From assembly GCA_947462335.1 (NCBI GenBank), contig OX381714.1, positions 15,906,618 through 15,970,617 of the forward strand: a DNA stretch of 64,000 nt, in the 5' to 3' direction. Source of the stretch: Harmothoe impar. Lineage: Eukaryota > Annelida > Polychaeta > Phyllodocida > Polynoidae. Shown here piece after piece: positions 38,321 to 51,005 of the stretch. Made by a program: the position numbers and the translations under genes. The notes under the pieces were generated by a model. It ran no database searches. It saw only the letters and a program-made list of their open reading frames with translations, and was not told the origin of the DNA. Every line of letters starts with the position of its first letter. The first letter of the stretch is position 1.

Positions 38321-39790
38321 ATTCTGAGAAGTTATCACATTATGGTATGCCTCAAGGTTATTCAGCAAGCTGTGGTTTGTGAACTGCCTATAGACCCGCT
38401 ATAGATACAATGTGGAGTGCTTTACACCACAAAGGGAAGATACCCGGGAGAACCTGTGGTTGAGTAGCCTACCTGACTGTAGGTACATTGATTTATAACA
38501 ATAAGATTAATGTGGTCTCTGAGGATTACTAGGAAATATATCTATGTCAGGAACGATCTATGCCATAGTATGATAATAAGAAATACAAACCCAAAAGGAT
38601 GATGATACCCCTGTTCATCATCATGATTTACTGAAACCACTCCATTACATGAACCTCTAGAATTAAGCAACTTGAATCAAACATTAAGGTTGGTGAATGA
38701 CCCTCTTTAAGCAGCTTGAATCAACTTTAGCAACTTATTATTTTCACACTCTAGTCTTAATTTTATCGAATATCATGAAAATGAATAAAATTTGCTTTAA
38801 ACAAAAAAAGAATACAAGGGTCCATGCAATGACCTTTAACAAAATATGTATACTAATAAACCCATTTATGAAATTAATATGTCAGGTTTTTCAAATGAAC
38901 ATATTGTGACCAAGACTACCACAGTAGATATACAACTACAATTCATGTAAACTTCCCCAAATCTAGGACCCAGGAGGAGTGGGTTGGGTCGTGCGGCAGT
39001 TAGTTAGTGTATCCCCACAGTGTCTGGTGTGTGAGTAACGTGTTCCCTGAGAACAAAGCAGCAATATCTAGTTAGGGTGGACACATCATCTGTAGCCTCA
39101 GGAGTCGGGGCCCACACAAACTGGGTTATCCTGGCAGACAGTGGTTGGACTGGGGAGGGCTGGAATCTAGATCATCTGATCTGCTCTCTGATCACAAGCC
39201 TAGTACACACATGTCCTAATGTTGTATACTATAGTATAGCCGTCAAAGGACTGGCTGTTCTATTGATGTCTATATGTGGTATAATGAACCATGTTGGCAT
39301 AGCTCCCTGGACCCTTTTGTTTGCAAAGTATGCATCTGGGAAACATGTGGGTTAGTTACTTTTGCTGATATTTTCAATGATACCTATCAGTGAAATACAT
39401 AATTATTTCCAGGCCTTAAAAAAAGTTGCAGAGTAATTTCAAAATGATTATGTTTATGATAATTTAGAATGAATATGATAACTTGTAAAATGTGTTTACA
39501 CGATGCATATGGCTTCTCTGTACCCAGAAATCACGTGAATTGACGAGACTTTGGATAAGTCTATATTTGGGACAGATTGCCATACGGTCTTCCTGTACCA
39601 CTGGATTAAACACCCTCAGGCACAAGGCTCAGAGTGGCTCGGTCCATTTGAGTATGATAAATCGATGGACTCACTGATCGACAATACCCATACAACTCCA
39701 GCCAGCCTGTCGATCAGGAATCATTTGTGTTTTCAGAGCTTTTTTCGGGGTGCCTTTTCACATCTTTGATCGGGAGTTATCATCCATCAC

Positions 39791-39854
39791 TCCCTCTGCG
39801 CAAATGTCTGAGCATGCGCAGAGGGACTCAGGGGTCACGCTAGGGCGCATGCGC
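39791..39854. promoter_or_regulatory. inverted repeat with NRF1-type site
   Basis: tccctctgcgca (39791-39802) and its complement tgcgcagaggga (39815-39826) form a 12-bp stem. gcgcatgcgc follows at 39845-39854. Confidence 0.3.
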
Positions 39855-41125
39855 CATCAGTCAAGGCAGGTCACGTGGTTTGTAGGCCAAGGAAAACAAA
39901 AATGTCCCTCTGCTGTGATCTGCTCGTCCATTCACTCACCAATTGCTCAGCCTCACCCAGCCATCCCTCCACCATCTATCCCATACTGCCCTGGCAGTAA
40001 TGTCCATCTGGGCCTTAGTGAGATTTTTCTTTTAAATAGGTGTGGTTTCAATAGGAGTGTAAAAGTAGTGAGACCAGGGTTAGGCTCGTATGTACAGATA
40101 AGTATACAATGAGTACTTAATTGTGGACATACCACCTTAGGATCATAAGGAGGCCTATTAAGGGGTGTTAGTAGGTTGTATTTCAGGAAATAGGACAGAT
40201 AAGCTACTCATTTTGATGTTACTCAACTTACTACCTCTTGCTTTCAATCCTAACTACCAAGTAGGAAACAAAGTTAATGACACACATTGTACTGAACAAT
40301 TGAAGACAAAAGTTCCTGGTTACACTCTAGCTACACACAAACACACACACTTTATCCATTCCCTTTAAACGGTCATGCAGGGCCTGGAGACCATCTCCCC
40401 GTGAAAACGGAGGTGCGTCGCCTCACCGCCCGCCCCGTGTACCAACATGATGCGACGTACGCAGGGACTTGATCAGGACAAATCGACAAACAGATTGAAC
40501 TTGAGCCCGGGCCTGCTCTTTTCGCAACACGCATGCGTGCGGCGCACTGCCTCCTGGGACAGGCCAATTATGACGTCACGAACGGCAGTGAATCATTCAA
40601 CATTGATGTGTGGGGATGTTAAGGGGAAAGGATAAAGCGATGTAGCTGACCAGTATGATGGTTGGACAGAATCTCTGATTCTGTACATTATTATTGATAC
40701 TACATGTAATATAAGAGATGGTGAAGCCCCGAGCCGGCCCTATACTCCTACACTGGATACACACATAACCGTGATCTCTTTATAGTTGATTACAACTACT
40801 GACTAACTGACTTATCATCGCTACACTCTAGTAACATAAAACTAATAGGAACATATATAAATAGACTCATCTAATTACCAATATAGAATAGGCAATAACA
40901 GTTGACCAAGAATAGTGGTGGCTAATCAAATGAATTGAATCCCCATCTTCCTACCAATAACGCCATTCATTGTATACTGCCTTTATCTAACGGCATAATG
41001 AGAGATGTATACCAGCTGCTTTGCCCACTTGCCTAAGATAATATCCTAGCAGCAGTATATTTAGACTATTACTGTAGCTCCACAGACCTGCATAAATCTG
41101 CTAGAAGTAACAGTACTTCTGTACA

Positions 41126-41369
41126 TTAACCCTTTAAGGGCCACATAGTGCTATGCCCTTTGTCGTTATGCTGCAGGAATGCAGCCATGGTGATCCAATA
41201 CACAAGGGCTGCATCAAAGCATCATGACGGCCCTTTGACATGAAATTTTACACCTCGCGGTGTTAGCATGATGCTTTAATGCAGTACTGGCGAGTTACTC
41301 ACCAGGGCTGCATTCATGCATGGTGACGACAAACTATATTAAGACACTATGTGGTCCTTAAAGGGTTAA
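41126..41369. mobile_element. TTAA foldback MITE, near-full copy with TTAA at both ends (family reference copy)
   Basis: 244 bp including flanking TTAA duplications. The left terminus ttaaccctttaagggccaca mirrors the right terminus tgtggtccttaaagggttaa. Between them are two internal palindromes: arm 1 around gatccaatac (decayed) and arm 2 built on ctggcgagttactcaccagg, bounded by gcatgatgcttt and catgcatggtgacgac. It contains no open reading frame. TTAA duplication and CCC-starting inverted ends are hallmarks of piggyBac-superfamily elements, so a non-autonomous piggyBac-like MITE is the best class. No transposase is present in the window. Confidence 0.9.
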
Positions 41370-41516
41370 GTCCCCGTCTGCTCCTCGGCACCTATCACCT
41401 ACTGGAGAAGCCTTACCTGTCCTGTGGTCACACGTACCACCTTGTTTTAGCGGAAGACCTACACATACAGTTCCACGCCGACCACACCTCTACCTACCAC
41501 CTGTTAATTTCCTGTG

Positions 41517-41544
41517 CCCCCCCCCCCCCCCACACACACACACT
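41517..41544. repeat. (C)15 followed by (AC)6
   Basis: Fifth clear example of a C run passing directly into CA repeats, here followed by cactcactcaccc. Confidence 0.95.
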
Positions 41545-42525
41545 CACTCACCCACCCAGCTCAGAAGTCCTGTGTCCAACACAGGTACATATACGTGACG
41601 TGGGTTCCTGATATAGACAGATGTATATTATTTTGTGTCAGTCGCCGATATGGAGCTGTCCATTACTACACTAGATTTATATGTATAATGGATATAATTG
41701 CGTTATACTGGAGCAAAGAATACTCTTAGTCTTGTTTTCATCAGATATATGTATACCTGTTATGTTATACGGGGGTAGAATCACATTGAATTACTCGTCA
41801 AATATAGAATTACACCACAGAGACAGGTGAGCCGCTGGTGAGGTTCCACCTGGAGGATCTCCAGAACTTCTGCGACCTTTGAATATCCACCCACTTCTAT
41901 CTACATACATTAACCCCTGCACCTGTCCAGTGTCTATTTCCCCTGCGCACATTACCCAGCATATATATGTGGTCTGTCCTGTCATGTGTGTGTCAGTGCT
42001 GGATAACTGTAAACTGTCTGTTCACGATTGCCCTTTCTCATCAAGATATGATTCTTCTAAATGTATTTGTATCAAACAGAATTGTGACCTCACATTTATA
42101 CCCCCAACGTGTTCCTCTTTAAATCAATTTTTGAAAATAATTATCTGAACTATCACTGCTGTCCACTCGTAAACTGTAACTTCAATTAAATGTATTAATG
42201 TATGCACTTTGCAAAAACAATATCAGTTTGAAACTCTCCTCTCCAATGCCATTAGTGTCTTGCATTATTGCCATATCATTTTCCCACGTCACTTCCTTGA
42301 GTTGCTTCCAACCAATGATAAAGATGCCAGCCTTCCCTCTGCCATGTATACATGTGTCCAATTGCAAGTTTCGCGACATCGTGGTGACCATGCAGTTGCA
42401 TTTCTACGTTAAACAGATCCTGAGAGCAGGGAAAACCCCACCAAAACCCCATTTAACACGGTGACATTAAACAACTTAACGCTTGATATTAATACCATGA
42501 TTTCTCTCTTTCCTCCACCACCCAG

Positions 42526-42736
42526 AACCAGGAGGATGACTGTGAGCAGTCCTGTCGGTTCCTTAAGCACGTGGAGACGGTCCGCCCAGGCACCTGCCCC
42601 CCTCCGGAGGACGCCCGGGCCTTTGAGGCGGCCTGCGTCGACAACTGCGACGCCGACCCCGCCTGTGAGGGCGAGCGGAAGTGCTGCGACAACGGATGTG
42701 GCTTCACCTGTAGGGAACCAGTTCAGAAGAATATAG
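42526..42736 (+). CDS. ANOS1: anosmin-1 orthologue, Cys-rich tail plus complete WAP domain exon
   Basis: Internal exon of 70 codons plus one base, entered in phase 0 after ccacccag and left in phase 1 at tag|gtgagt. Residues 1-20 finish the Cys-rich region (C-E-Q-S-C-R-F-L-K-H, matching C-L-T-S-C-E-F-L-K-Y of human anosmin). Residues 21-62 are a WAP four-disulphide-core domain with all eight cysteines: TCP, AAC, DNC, PAC, the KCC pair, NGCG and FTC. The KCC-x-NGCG core is diagnostic of WAP. WAP domains can inhibit serine proteases; in anosmin-1 this one contributes to FGFR1 and urokinase interactions. A second in-frame acceptor lies 6 bp downstream (aaccag, exon start 42532), which would drop Asn-Gln. 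Third codon positions are strongly G/C, unlike the flanking introns. Another WAP protein is conceivable, but the FN3 exon that follows in phase makes anosmin by far the best fit. Confidence 0.93.
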
Positions 42737-44014
42737 GTGAGTCAGGATGTTGAAATTTTGTTCCTAGATTGCTTTTTATTAGTCTTCCTCAAGGCAAGCA
42801 ACATTTAAATAGGCGTCTAACTGCGTGGCAGACTACCACTATTTGTGGATGACTTCGTCGGTCACCTGAGGCAGTCCCACAATGTATGTCTGGACGTAAA
42901 ACAAATCAACCAATTGAGGCCTCATATCTGCATTTCTGGTTGTGGCCTTGGGCGTCTCTGTATATGGAAAGGTTCAATAGTCCTCCAATTATTCCTGGAT
43001 TTCAGGGGTGTTCTAGATTCCAAACACAAATTTTGTTACTTAGTTTGTCCACAGTGGGCCCCTATTCAAGGGTATCTACTCTATTTGGCCATGTCATCTT
43101 TAGCCATATCTAAATGTTTAGAGAGGAAAAGCGGCAAGACATGTGATAGTGACGAAGAAGACTAGAACTATTGAAGAGCAATAAAAGGGGTCTCAGTGAT
43201 GGAATCCTTTGCATCCATGCATTGAATGCAAGTTTTGATAATTCACTGACATGAATGCATATGGATGAATATTAGTATTCACAACCTGCTCACACAATCA
43301 GTCCTTATAGTAACAAGAAAGGTTCTTCTACATGTATATATGCAATGCATCCTTCTGTACAACTATGCTTATTGATTCCTGTAACTGCCTGAACATTGAG
43401 GTATAGTTTTCCTGTGCAAATATGCATGACAATGAAAAGCAAGTTGTCTATCCATTGTCTTGTTGTAGCAAAGCGATTTGTCCGCCTTTATAGAGAAGGA
43501 AGGAAGCAGGTGGAATATCGAATAGCTTTACTGTCTTACTAATGTTTTGGCGAAGTTTGGCGGGGGAGGGAGTGGGTGGAGAAAGTGTTGTGGGTGATGG
43601 GGGGGGGGGGGCGGGGGAGAGATCCACGTGCTTTCGTGACAAATTGTTGTCCATAGAACAGTCCCTCTTTACGGTACACTGCCACACAGAATGCCTGTAC
43701 AGGATTTGCATTACCTCTATCTCCCGCATCGAAGCAGACTCAGTAACATACCGGCCGGATTAGTGAACATAAAAAGGGGTCTGAGTATGTGGGGGCGGCC
43801 GGAGTAATGGAGACAATTGATTAATTGGCGATTTCTTTGTTGGCTATGTGCAGAATTGTGGCCGGATAATGTTGCCTTTGTTTAAGAGCATGGCGATGCA
43901 GGAGGGGCTGTGCATGGATGAGAGGTGTTCCGTAAGGGGAGTTATTGTTTTATGTCAAGGTGTGGTTTGGCTCAGGCCTGCCATGGCATAGTAATGAAGG
44001 CATGGTGTTGGTGG

Positions 44015-44260
44015 TTAACACTCTAAGGGCCACATAGTGTGATCCTTTGTCGTCCTGATGCATGAATTCAGCCTTGGTGAGTCTACACACCAGGGCTGCA
44101 TTCATGTATCATACCGAATCTTTGGTAGCGTATCAACTCAATAGAGTTGGCATTGTGAATAAATGCAGCACTGCTGAGTTAATTGCCAGGCTTGCATTCG
44201 TGCATCATGATGATAAAGAGTATAAGGCTTTAAAGCACTATGCAGCCCTTAAAGGGTTAG
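44015..44260 (-). mobile_element. TTAA foldback MITE, left TTAA intact
   Basis: Left ttaacactctaagggccaca, right gcagcccttaaagggttag. The centre agcgtatcaactc is reversed. Arm 1 loop tggtgagtctacacaccagg. This is the last copy before a 9-kb stretch without the family. Confidence 0.87.
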
Positions 44261-47200
44261 CTCATCAGATCCCCAGACCCAACCACACACCTCCAGCAAG
44301 TCATTCCGCCACCCAGCAGCTGATGGAGGGGATAATACAGAGGTAACGAGCGATAATAGGGGGTAGTGTGTGTGCTCATGTATCCACACAACAGCTTCCT
44401 CCACGGTCCTAATACTACAATCCCCACCACAGTATTCCTCCTGCGAGCCCAACCAATGATTCTGACTCACAACCACTCCTAAAATCCCTGATGAATTGCA
44501 TGAAAAATTACTTTTTGGGGGGCCTTCCAAAAACTCTTTCCTCCAAGCCGCTACTATTTTCACGTAGGGATTCCTGCATGGCTGCAAGACCTGTGGGGTT
44601 TACACATTGTCCTGCAGGGGCTGGTCACGTGGTCTTTAGGGACGCTGGTGGTGGGTGATAAGGGCTGTGAGGGGGTCGTTACCACCTGTTTAGCGCGCAG
44701 CTATTCTTAATTATTGTCCTTTAATTAATTAATTAATCCGTCCCCACACAGTGTGCTACTTCATCTCTTGCTCATATCTCAATGAATAAGAGTCGGACGC
44801 GACGCCCCGTAACGCGCAGGCAGTGATACATCAGGCTTAATCAGCCTCAGGACAATGGTGAAGGGCTGAGGAGCATTATGATGTATTTCCCCTCAGAAAG
44901 AATGGTACAATTAAACGTGTACAACTGGCGGGTGGGAATATTAATCTTGAGGAATCTCTCGGGAAGGTACTTAGGCATGTGGCATAATACTAGACATGGG
45001 AACTGCTCTTAAGCTTAATTGATAGAGATGGATGTTCAACTTGCATTCCATGGGATTCCATGCATCAAGATAAATGCCTATACAGAGTGTTTCAACGTAG
45101 ATGAACTACATTGTTTCCATTAGCTTACTATTAGGGATATACATAGGACATGGCTGATACTACATTATCGGAAACAGACTAACGAATCAGTAAATGTTTT
45201 TTTAATTTGCTGGGAATATGCACCTAGTTTCCTTGTGCATACATCCAGAGGTACATTTGTGTCGCCAAAGTCCTCACATTCATAACGGTGTTGTAGCAGT
45301 GTCTCCCTTCACACATGATGCCACTGATACATATAATTTGAGGTTTTGCAAATGGATCTCTCCATGTTTTAATAAACTGTATTCGAAGTTACTTATCAGC
45401 CCCAAAACTGTCTTCGCATATTTGCAAAGCATTTTCAATATCGAAATAGTAATGAAGAGATAGTATTCAGCAGTGAAATCTGATATTTATAAAAGCTGTG
45501 GGGTTCACTCCTAGACTAGTATCCAGTGTTAAAGAAGACAAGATAGTTTATATAAAACCTGGTATATCCTGAGGGAAATATTTAGTTCTACGTGTATTCC
45601 ATTTGTTAAGGGATATCTAATAAAATGTGGTGGACCCTGGTGCAAGTTGAGTCTTGACCCTTGATGGGTCCCAAAAAGTTGAAACTAATATTGGCCACTT
45701 TCCTACTTGGGACTTTTTGGCCTCCTTTATGAAACCCAAAGCACTGTTGATGTAGTGATTCACCTCCAGCACACTACAGTACTGGCATGAACTGAAATAT
45801 AAGAAGAAAAAAACAGCCCCACCCCTCGTCCAAGACTGAAAAGTGGAACCTGAGTGATCGGTTCACACTTGACGTGAATGCAGGTATCATGTTCAGAGAC
45901 TCGGGGAGGAGAGCAGCTTGCAATGAGGAGTGAACTGCCTGCCACCACTTGAAGTGACGTCCCCTCCTCCCCCAAACCTCGACGTCAGCCGGGAGGGGGG
46001 GGGGGGTTGGAATCAAATTTCCCGATCAACACTCCATGAATAATATTAATCACCAGCGAGCCTGGACTCTCCCTGACGATGGTGAAAGGAGGCCTGATGA
46101 GACGAATCAGCCCCGATTATAAAACTGTTTGCCTGACACGCAACCTGGAATTGGCCCTCACTGAGTCTAGCCACTGAGCGATAATAGAAACAAGTGGCGG
46201 TCAGAACGGCTACCTCACCCGCTGCCCGCTAGATGTCACTGCGTGTCTGGGGCGTTGTAACGGGTTATAGGGGCCTTAGTGTCAAATTACGCCGCCGTGC
46301 TGCGGGTGGCGCTGGCGCTGTTATTGTTACAGGGGCTATTGTGCATGGCGGCCATTTTTTGTTGTTCTTTTTATGGCTCTGAATTTGAAATGAGTGAGTG
46401 GATGAGTGGTTGGGGAGGGTTTTGTATCTGGATAACAGTTGGCAGTGACTCAGTGTTATTCTAGTTGGGTAGAAGTGTAACTGTCGCTAATGAACGATCC
46501 CTCGGCTGAATAAAAGACGCAAAAGATCGACCATCAGGGGCAGATGTTTTTATTTGGCTTTTTTTCTGTGGCATTGGAAACGCTCCAGTCAAATGTCATG
46601 CTCGGTGCTTCACCCCTAATAATCTTTTGGGCACCACCCTTATGACTCAAACCAAACAATATCAGTGACCATTACTTGAGCATGACTCTCATTTCTTGTG
46701 AAATGATTATATCGAATGGTGACCGGGTGAGTGGGGGGGGGGGGGGGGGCTTCATTTTGCTGCCTTCAGTTGGCTCTACCAATTCCATAGGTGTGTTGTT
46801 GCACATTGGATATATTGGAAATCAGTGTTTGAAAAGCAATTAATTAGCTTTAAAAAGCACTTGCTCGATACCTCAATATATGCGAAAGACTGTCGCATCA
46901 AATTGCCTATCTAGTGTCAATAAACTGAACTTGCAGTGCAACATTCGCTATGAAATTCATACACTCCAAGCAAATATCTGTCTGGCTTTTATAGCTCATA
47001 TTTATCTTGACCAGATTCATTTCCAGTAATTTCCAGAGCATTGTGAAATCATTACAACGGTCACTTTTATATCCTTCGAATGATATAGAGGTATCAACCA
47101 GCACTATATTAGCACTCAATATTTGACAATGCAGTTTATATCAACCTCAGACTAATTGAGTTTTGGCAATTCAACTGTATGCACTTTGGCATGTTTCACA

Positions 47201-47639
47201 GAAAGTTCCCATTTTACATCCGAAATACACTGTACTCATATTGAATTAGGTTTACCAGATTGTATAAGAATAGCCAAAGTTGGTAGCACTGTACCTAACT
47301 TCACTTTTGACGTGAACTTCTGAAAAGGTTTTCCCTATTGGTATCATAAATTACCATTTTCCACTGCCCGATCCCACCTTTGCCATAAAAAGAACTCAAA
47401 GTGCACTTCTCCCCTCGGGGCCCTTCGCAAGTCATTCACGACAGGGAATCGGTCACTGCCCACGACCACACCTCACATTATAGGTTAGTTTGTCGGCCAT
47501 TGAAACATCCCTCAATAATGCACCCTGCCCCACCAGCCTCCGACACCTCGGACATGCAATATGAATTGTTGTTATTACCGTCAGACACGATTGCCAGCGC
47601 CATCTCTCGGGCTGCGGCAGAACCAGCTCACAGCTGAGG

Positions 47640-47990
47640 CGACAAGCCGCTACAACAGGCCGACAACGATACATCCGGTCGCTTCAAAAGCTCTGCGCGC
47701 GCCGCCTAACACGGACATCGCATGCGCATGCGCCCGGTGGGCCTTCCCAGAAGGCGGCGCGGCGACCGGAAGCCGCACAATGACCTCGCACTCAAGTCTC
47801 GCGTGACGTGGGCGCGAGGCGGCGTGGGTTGGCGTGACGGGGGGCTGGTGGACGGACTGGGCTTTAATTGGCTGTCGGCAGCCCTCACAATCATTTCATT
47901 AGCGCTGTCAGGACTCGGGTGGCTATACATATACAGAAAGCGCGGGAAAATGCAGGTCGTCGTCTGCGAGCGGCGTCTTCCTCTTATGGT
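47640..47990. promoter_or_regulatory. CpG-island-like intronic segment
   Basis: The most CpG-dense stretch of the window, with tgcgcatgcgc (47723-47733), accggaagc and gtgacgtgggcg (CREB/ATF-like) sites. A 93-codon open frame from 47722 overlaps it but has no recognisable domain. Candidate alternative promoter or enhancer. Confidence 0.35.
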
Positions 47991-49149
47991 TGTCGTCTGC
48001 TAGATTCCCACTCAGGGGTATGACGTGCAATTTGACGTTGTAGGAGCATCTACGTCATGCTGTGAGAGTAAGACGTCGTGTGATGAAAGTCGCACTGAAG
48101 TGTCCTACAATGCATGTACCTGCTTAACATGACATTTTCATATGCTTCCAATCTATCAAACTCATGAGGAATTTGACCATGCTTTTCGATACAAATGTAG
48201 TGCTCCTGTATTCCTGCCCAACTTTGGTTCTTGTGGCCATTCATTGTACTACAGTCGACACTTCCAGTTCCTCATAATCATCAGCATCCGGCTAGAAATG
48301 GATGGAATACTTCTCTTGATTACCTCATACTAAACAGTGAAGTTCGTATTTATTCTGTCATTCCAGTGTTATGTCTGTTATCTACTAGCTGTGTATAATC
48401 CTTAGATTTCTCACCATACACAAACATATGCTCTATATATTCATTAGGAGAGGCCTAGAAATACTATAATATTTATGAGAGCCCTATTTGTCTAAGGATA
48501 TATCCCTGTCCGCTCCAGAGTCGATTCTCCTGGGTGATTAATTAACATAGCTCAAGCCACCGCCAGGAGCTTCCTCTATATTCGGAATCCTGAACTAACA
48601 CAAGATTCCCCCAGAGCTTGTTTGAGATATCGATTTCTGATTGGTCAAAAGATTGAGGTCAAGCGTCAATGTGACCTCATTTTTCTCCGAGAACCAATAT
48701 GGCGGCCACTCTTCATTATATCGACATTTGGGGTTAATTATTCTTGGCAATTTTATCAGTCTTAGCAATTGAGGTCAGAAAGGGAAGTAGACTAAGGGAC
48801 ACTAGTAGGAACATCCCTGAGAGTATCACATTGCATTACATCCACTTCAATGTAATTCATAACACTTTTTAATCATAGAGAATCCAATAATGTTGTGCCA
48901 GTAGAGGTGCTGTATCAGAAATGTGTCTAGATTGATCGGTGAGTCAGAACACCCCTTTAATAGTACACATTCACGATAAAAGCTACTGGGAGATGTCACA
49001 TTGCTATGTCCCTCTCCCTGTGACATCTAACATTTAATTTCCTGCCTGTACCCAGTAGGTATGTTTACCTGTGGCAGATTCTGATTAGCCCCTGTCCACC
49101 TACAAACAGAAGATAGCATGGCAGTTGTTACACAGAGAGAAGAATCCGA

Positions 49150-50210
49150 GCCACAAGGGGAGTCCAGGCTATGACAAGAGAGCCAGAACCCCCTTTGGCT
49201 CCCTTTTCACACTGTCTGACTCCCCCTTCTAATGGCCTTGACTCCTTGTCAATTATATCAAGCAGAGTCCAGGTCAGCTAAGGTGGGTGAATGGTTACCT
49301 GGACTCCCTAAGGGAGTCACAGAAGTAAGTATACTAGACAGAAATAGGGAACACACTAGGTGGCACTACCGTACAATGACTGTAATGCCATCTAGCACAT
49401 ATGTTTAGAAGCCATGTAACTCTCTTTATAATCAGAGTCAAGGTCCCCTTTACTCCCTTTCCCCACAAGGGAGTCGATGAATGCATAAGGGAGTCCAGCA
49501 GTTGATTATGATTAAGCCTGCTAGGTGGTAGCACTATACTTAAAATGGTATTATACTGTATGCTCAGATCTCTAGATCCACGTAATTTGTGATATTGATA
49601 ATTATGATAATACATGCATATCATTGTAACATCAATATTTCATGTCAGAATTACATTTCATGAAATAATTACAATTAACTTAAAACTGTAGCTTCAGCAT
49701 GATGTATTAGATTTAGACACCTAATTTGTAGAAACATGAGAAAGTTAAATCACAGAAGCTGAGATATATTTTTATGTAATAACTTATGTGCACTGAGGGA
49801 CCTTTCTGAGATCCCTCCTTCTTGTGAGGCATTGCACCAAAATAATGTAGAGAGAGCAGCAAGGGAGACAGCTGTCGGAATAGATATATAGAGGGGTAGG
49901 GAATGGAAATTACCAATGACTGTCTCTACAAAGGGAGCCGTGATTCAATGACTCCCTGTGCCTAGACTCCCTTTCTGAAGGGAGTTGCAGCATGGACCTG
50001 GACTCTGTTTGTGATGAGGAGTCATAAAAGGGAGTCATTTTGGAGGCAAAACCTGGGCTCTCTTAAGGGAGTCACATTATAACTCCCTTTTAAGGGACTC
50101 AGGTACTGACTCCTTTCTTCAAGAGAGTCAAAAAGAGAGTCTGAAAAGGGAGTCATTCTGGAGGCAATCCTGGACTCCCTTTTGACTCTCTTTCTTCTCT
50201 CTGTGTACAG
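49150..50210. repeat. cluster of AGGGAGTC/GACTCCCT motifs
   Basis: More than twenty matches or near matches to (A)AGGGAGTC or its complement, often in opposed pairs such as ggactccctaagggagtca at 49300 and tttctgaagggagttg near 49970. Two longer units starting gagtcatttt/tctggaggca occur at 50030 and 50150. No termini of a mobile element were identified. Confidence 0.75.
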
Positions 50211-50819
50211 GTGTATTGACGTCGGAGTGATGAAATCTATATTACCTATACCTCAGTCTCCTCTCCCAAGTTCCCCTTTGCGAGTGTATATTATGCTGCT
50301 TTGCAATCTTGGTTTTGCAATAATTGTTTCATTCTAAAGAGGAATTTATTGAACTGCCCTGAATTCTGTGGTGGCCCATGCGACGTAGCACTGCTGTGCA
50401 ATCTTGCAAATGTTGAATAAAACTCACTACAGCAATTGAATGATCAAACTCGCCATTTGATTAAAATATCAAGTATTAGCTTTGCAAAATGGACTTTGAA
50501 CTTGGTTGTCGATGAAAAATATACACTCAGCAAGTTTCCATATTTATTTTCACAACAGCTATACTTCACTTGAAGTTCTAGGAATGCTTTAAAATGTTGA
50601 TGGCGAGCCACACGATAGTCTTGGACTTGGGAAGGTGGAAACACTTTTCACAATGACCATCCCTTTGGTTAAGACTTCAAGACGGTAATATGGCCTCCAT
50701 TTGGACCATGTTGAAGATGGACATATCCCTACCAACTTGCTAAGTCAAAAGCCAAGGCGCTTCCTGGCTCGTGCGTCAACGGAACGAAGCAAACAAATTG
50801 TATTTTCCGAGGAGACACA

Positions 50820-51005
50820 GCCACACCCGGTTCCGTTTGATTAGAGTTCTCGGGAGTTCTCGCGATAGTTACCACGTGGTCTCGTACGTCGCTCCGCTGG
50901 CAAAATAATCACGGAGCGTCTGTGCTTGTGGCGGGCTTAGTTCGGCCGATCCACACCAGATGGCATCCGCAGTGATCTCCACCACGTGGGTGCGCGTGCG
51001 TACAG
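50820..51005. promoter_or_regulatory. CpG-rich segment with two CACGTG E-boxes
   Basis: accacgtgg occurs exactly twice (50871-50879 and 50981-50989), with a degenerate ttctcgcga near 50858 between CpG-rich sequence. Confidence 0.28.

Larger units (their letters stand above)
10241..42525 (+). other. anosmin-1 intron between Cys-rich exon and WAP exon (32.3 kb)
   Basis: GT-AG intron joining two phase-0 exon ends. Between 10300 and 12200 it is plain AT-rich sequence with nothing recognisable. It carries 14 MITE copies (12212 to 41369), the mariner-like foldback at 23008-23836, the G-run foldback at 20924-21259, the 33210-33432 element and a tRNA-like SINE relic at 15756-15819. It also has CpG-rich patches near 12450-12830, 20095-20225, 28860-29060 and 39790-39855. 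The stretches 17600-19900, 24300-25850, 29100-30600, 36550-38900 and 40200-41100 show no repeats or genes I can name. Open frames inside lack domain signatures. Confidence 0.8.

Noticed and set aside
41126..41369. Parvovirus-like terminal hairpin because of the two-arm fold
   Set aside because: Only the shape is similar; there is no viral coding sequence nearby, and TTAA duplications point to a DNA transposon.
42845..43165. 106-codon frame ending in an acidic tail with aataaa just downstream
   Set aside because: No homology recognised and it follows the WAP exon donor inside the intron; a retrocopy or alternative 3' end is possible but unsupported.
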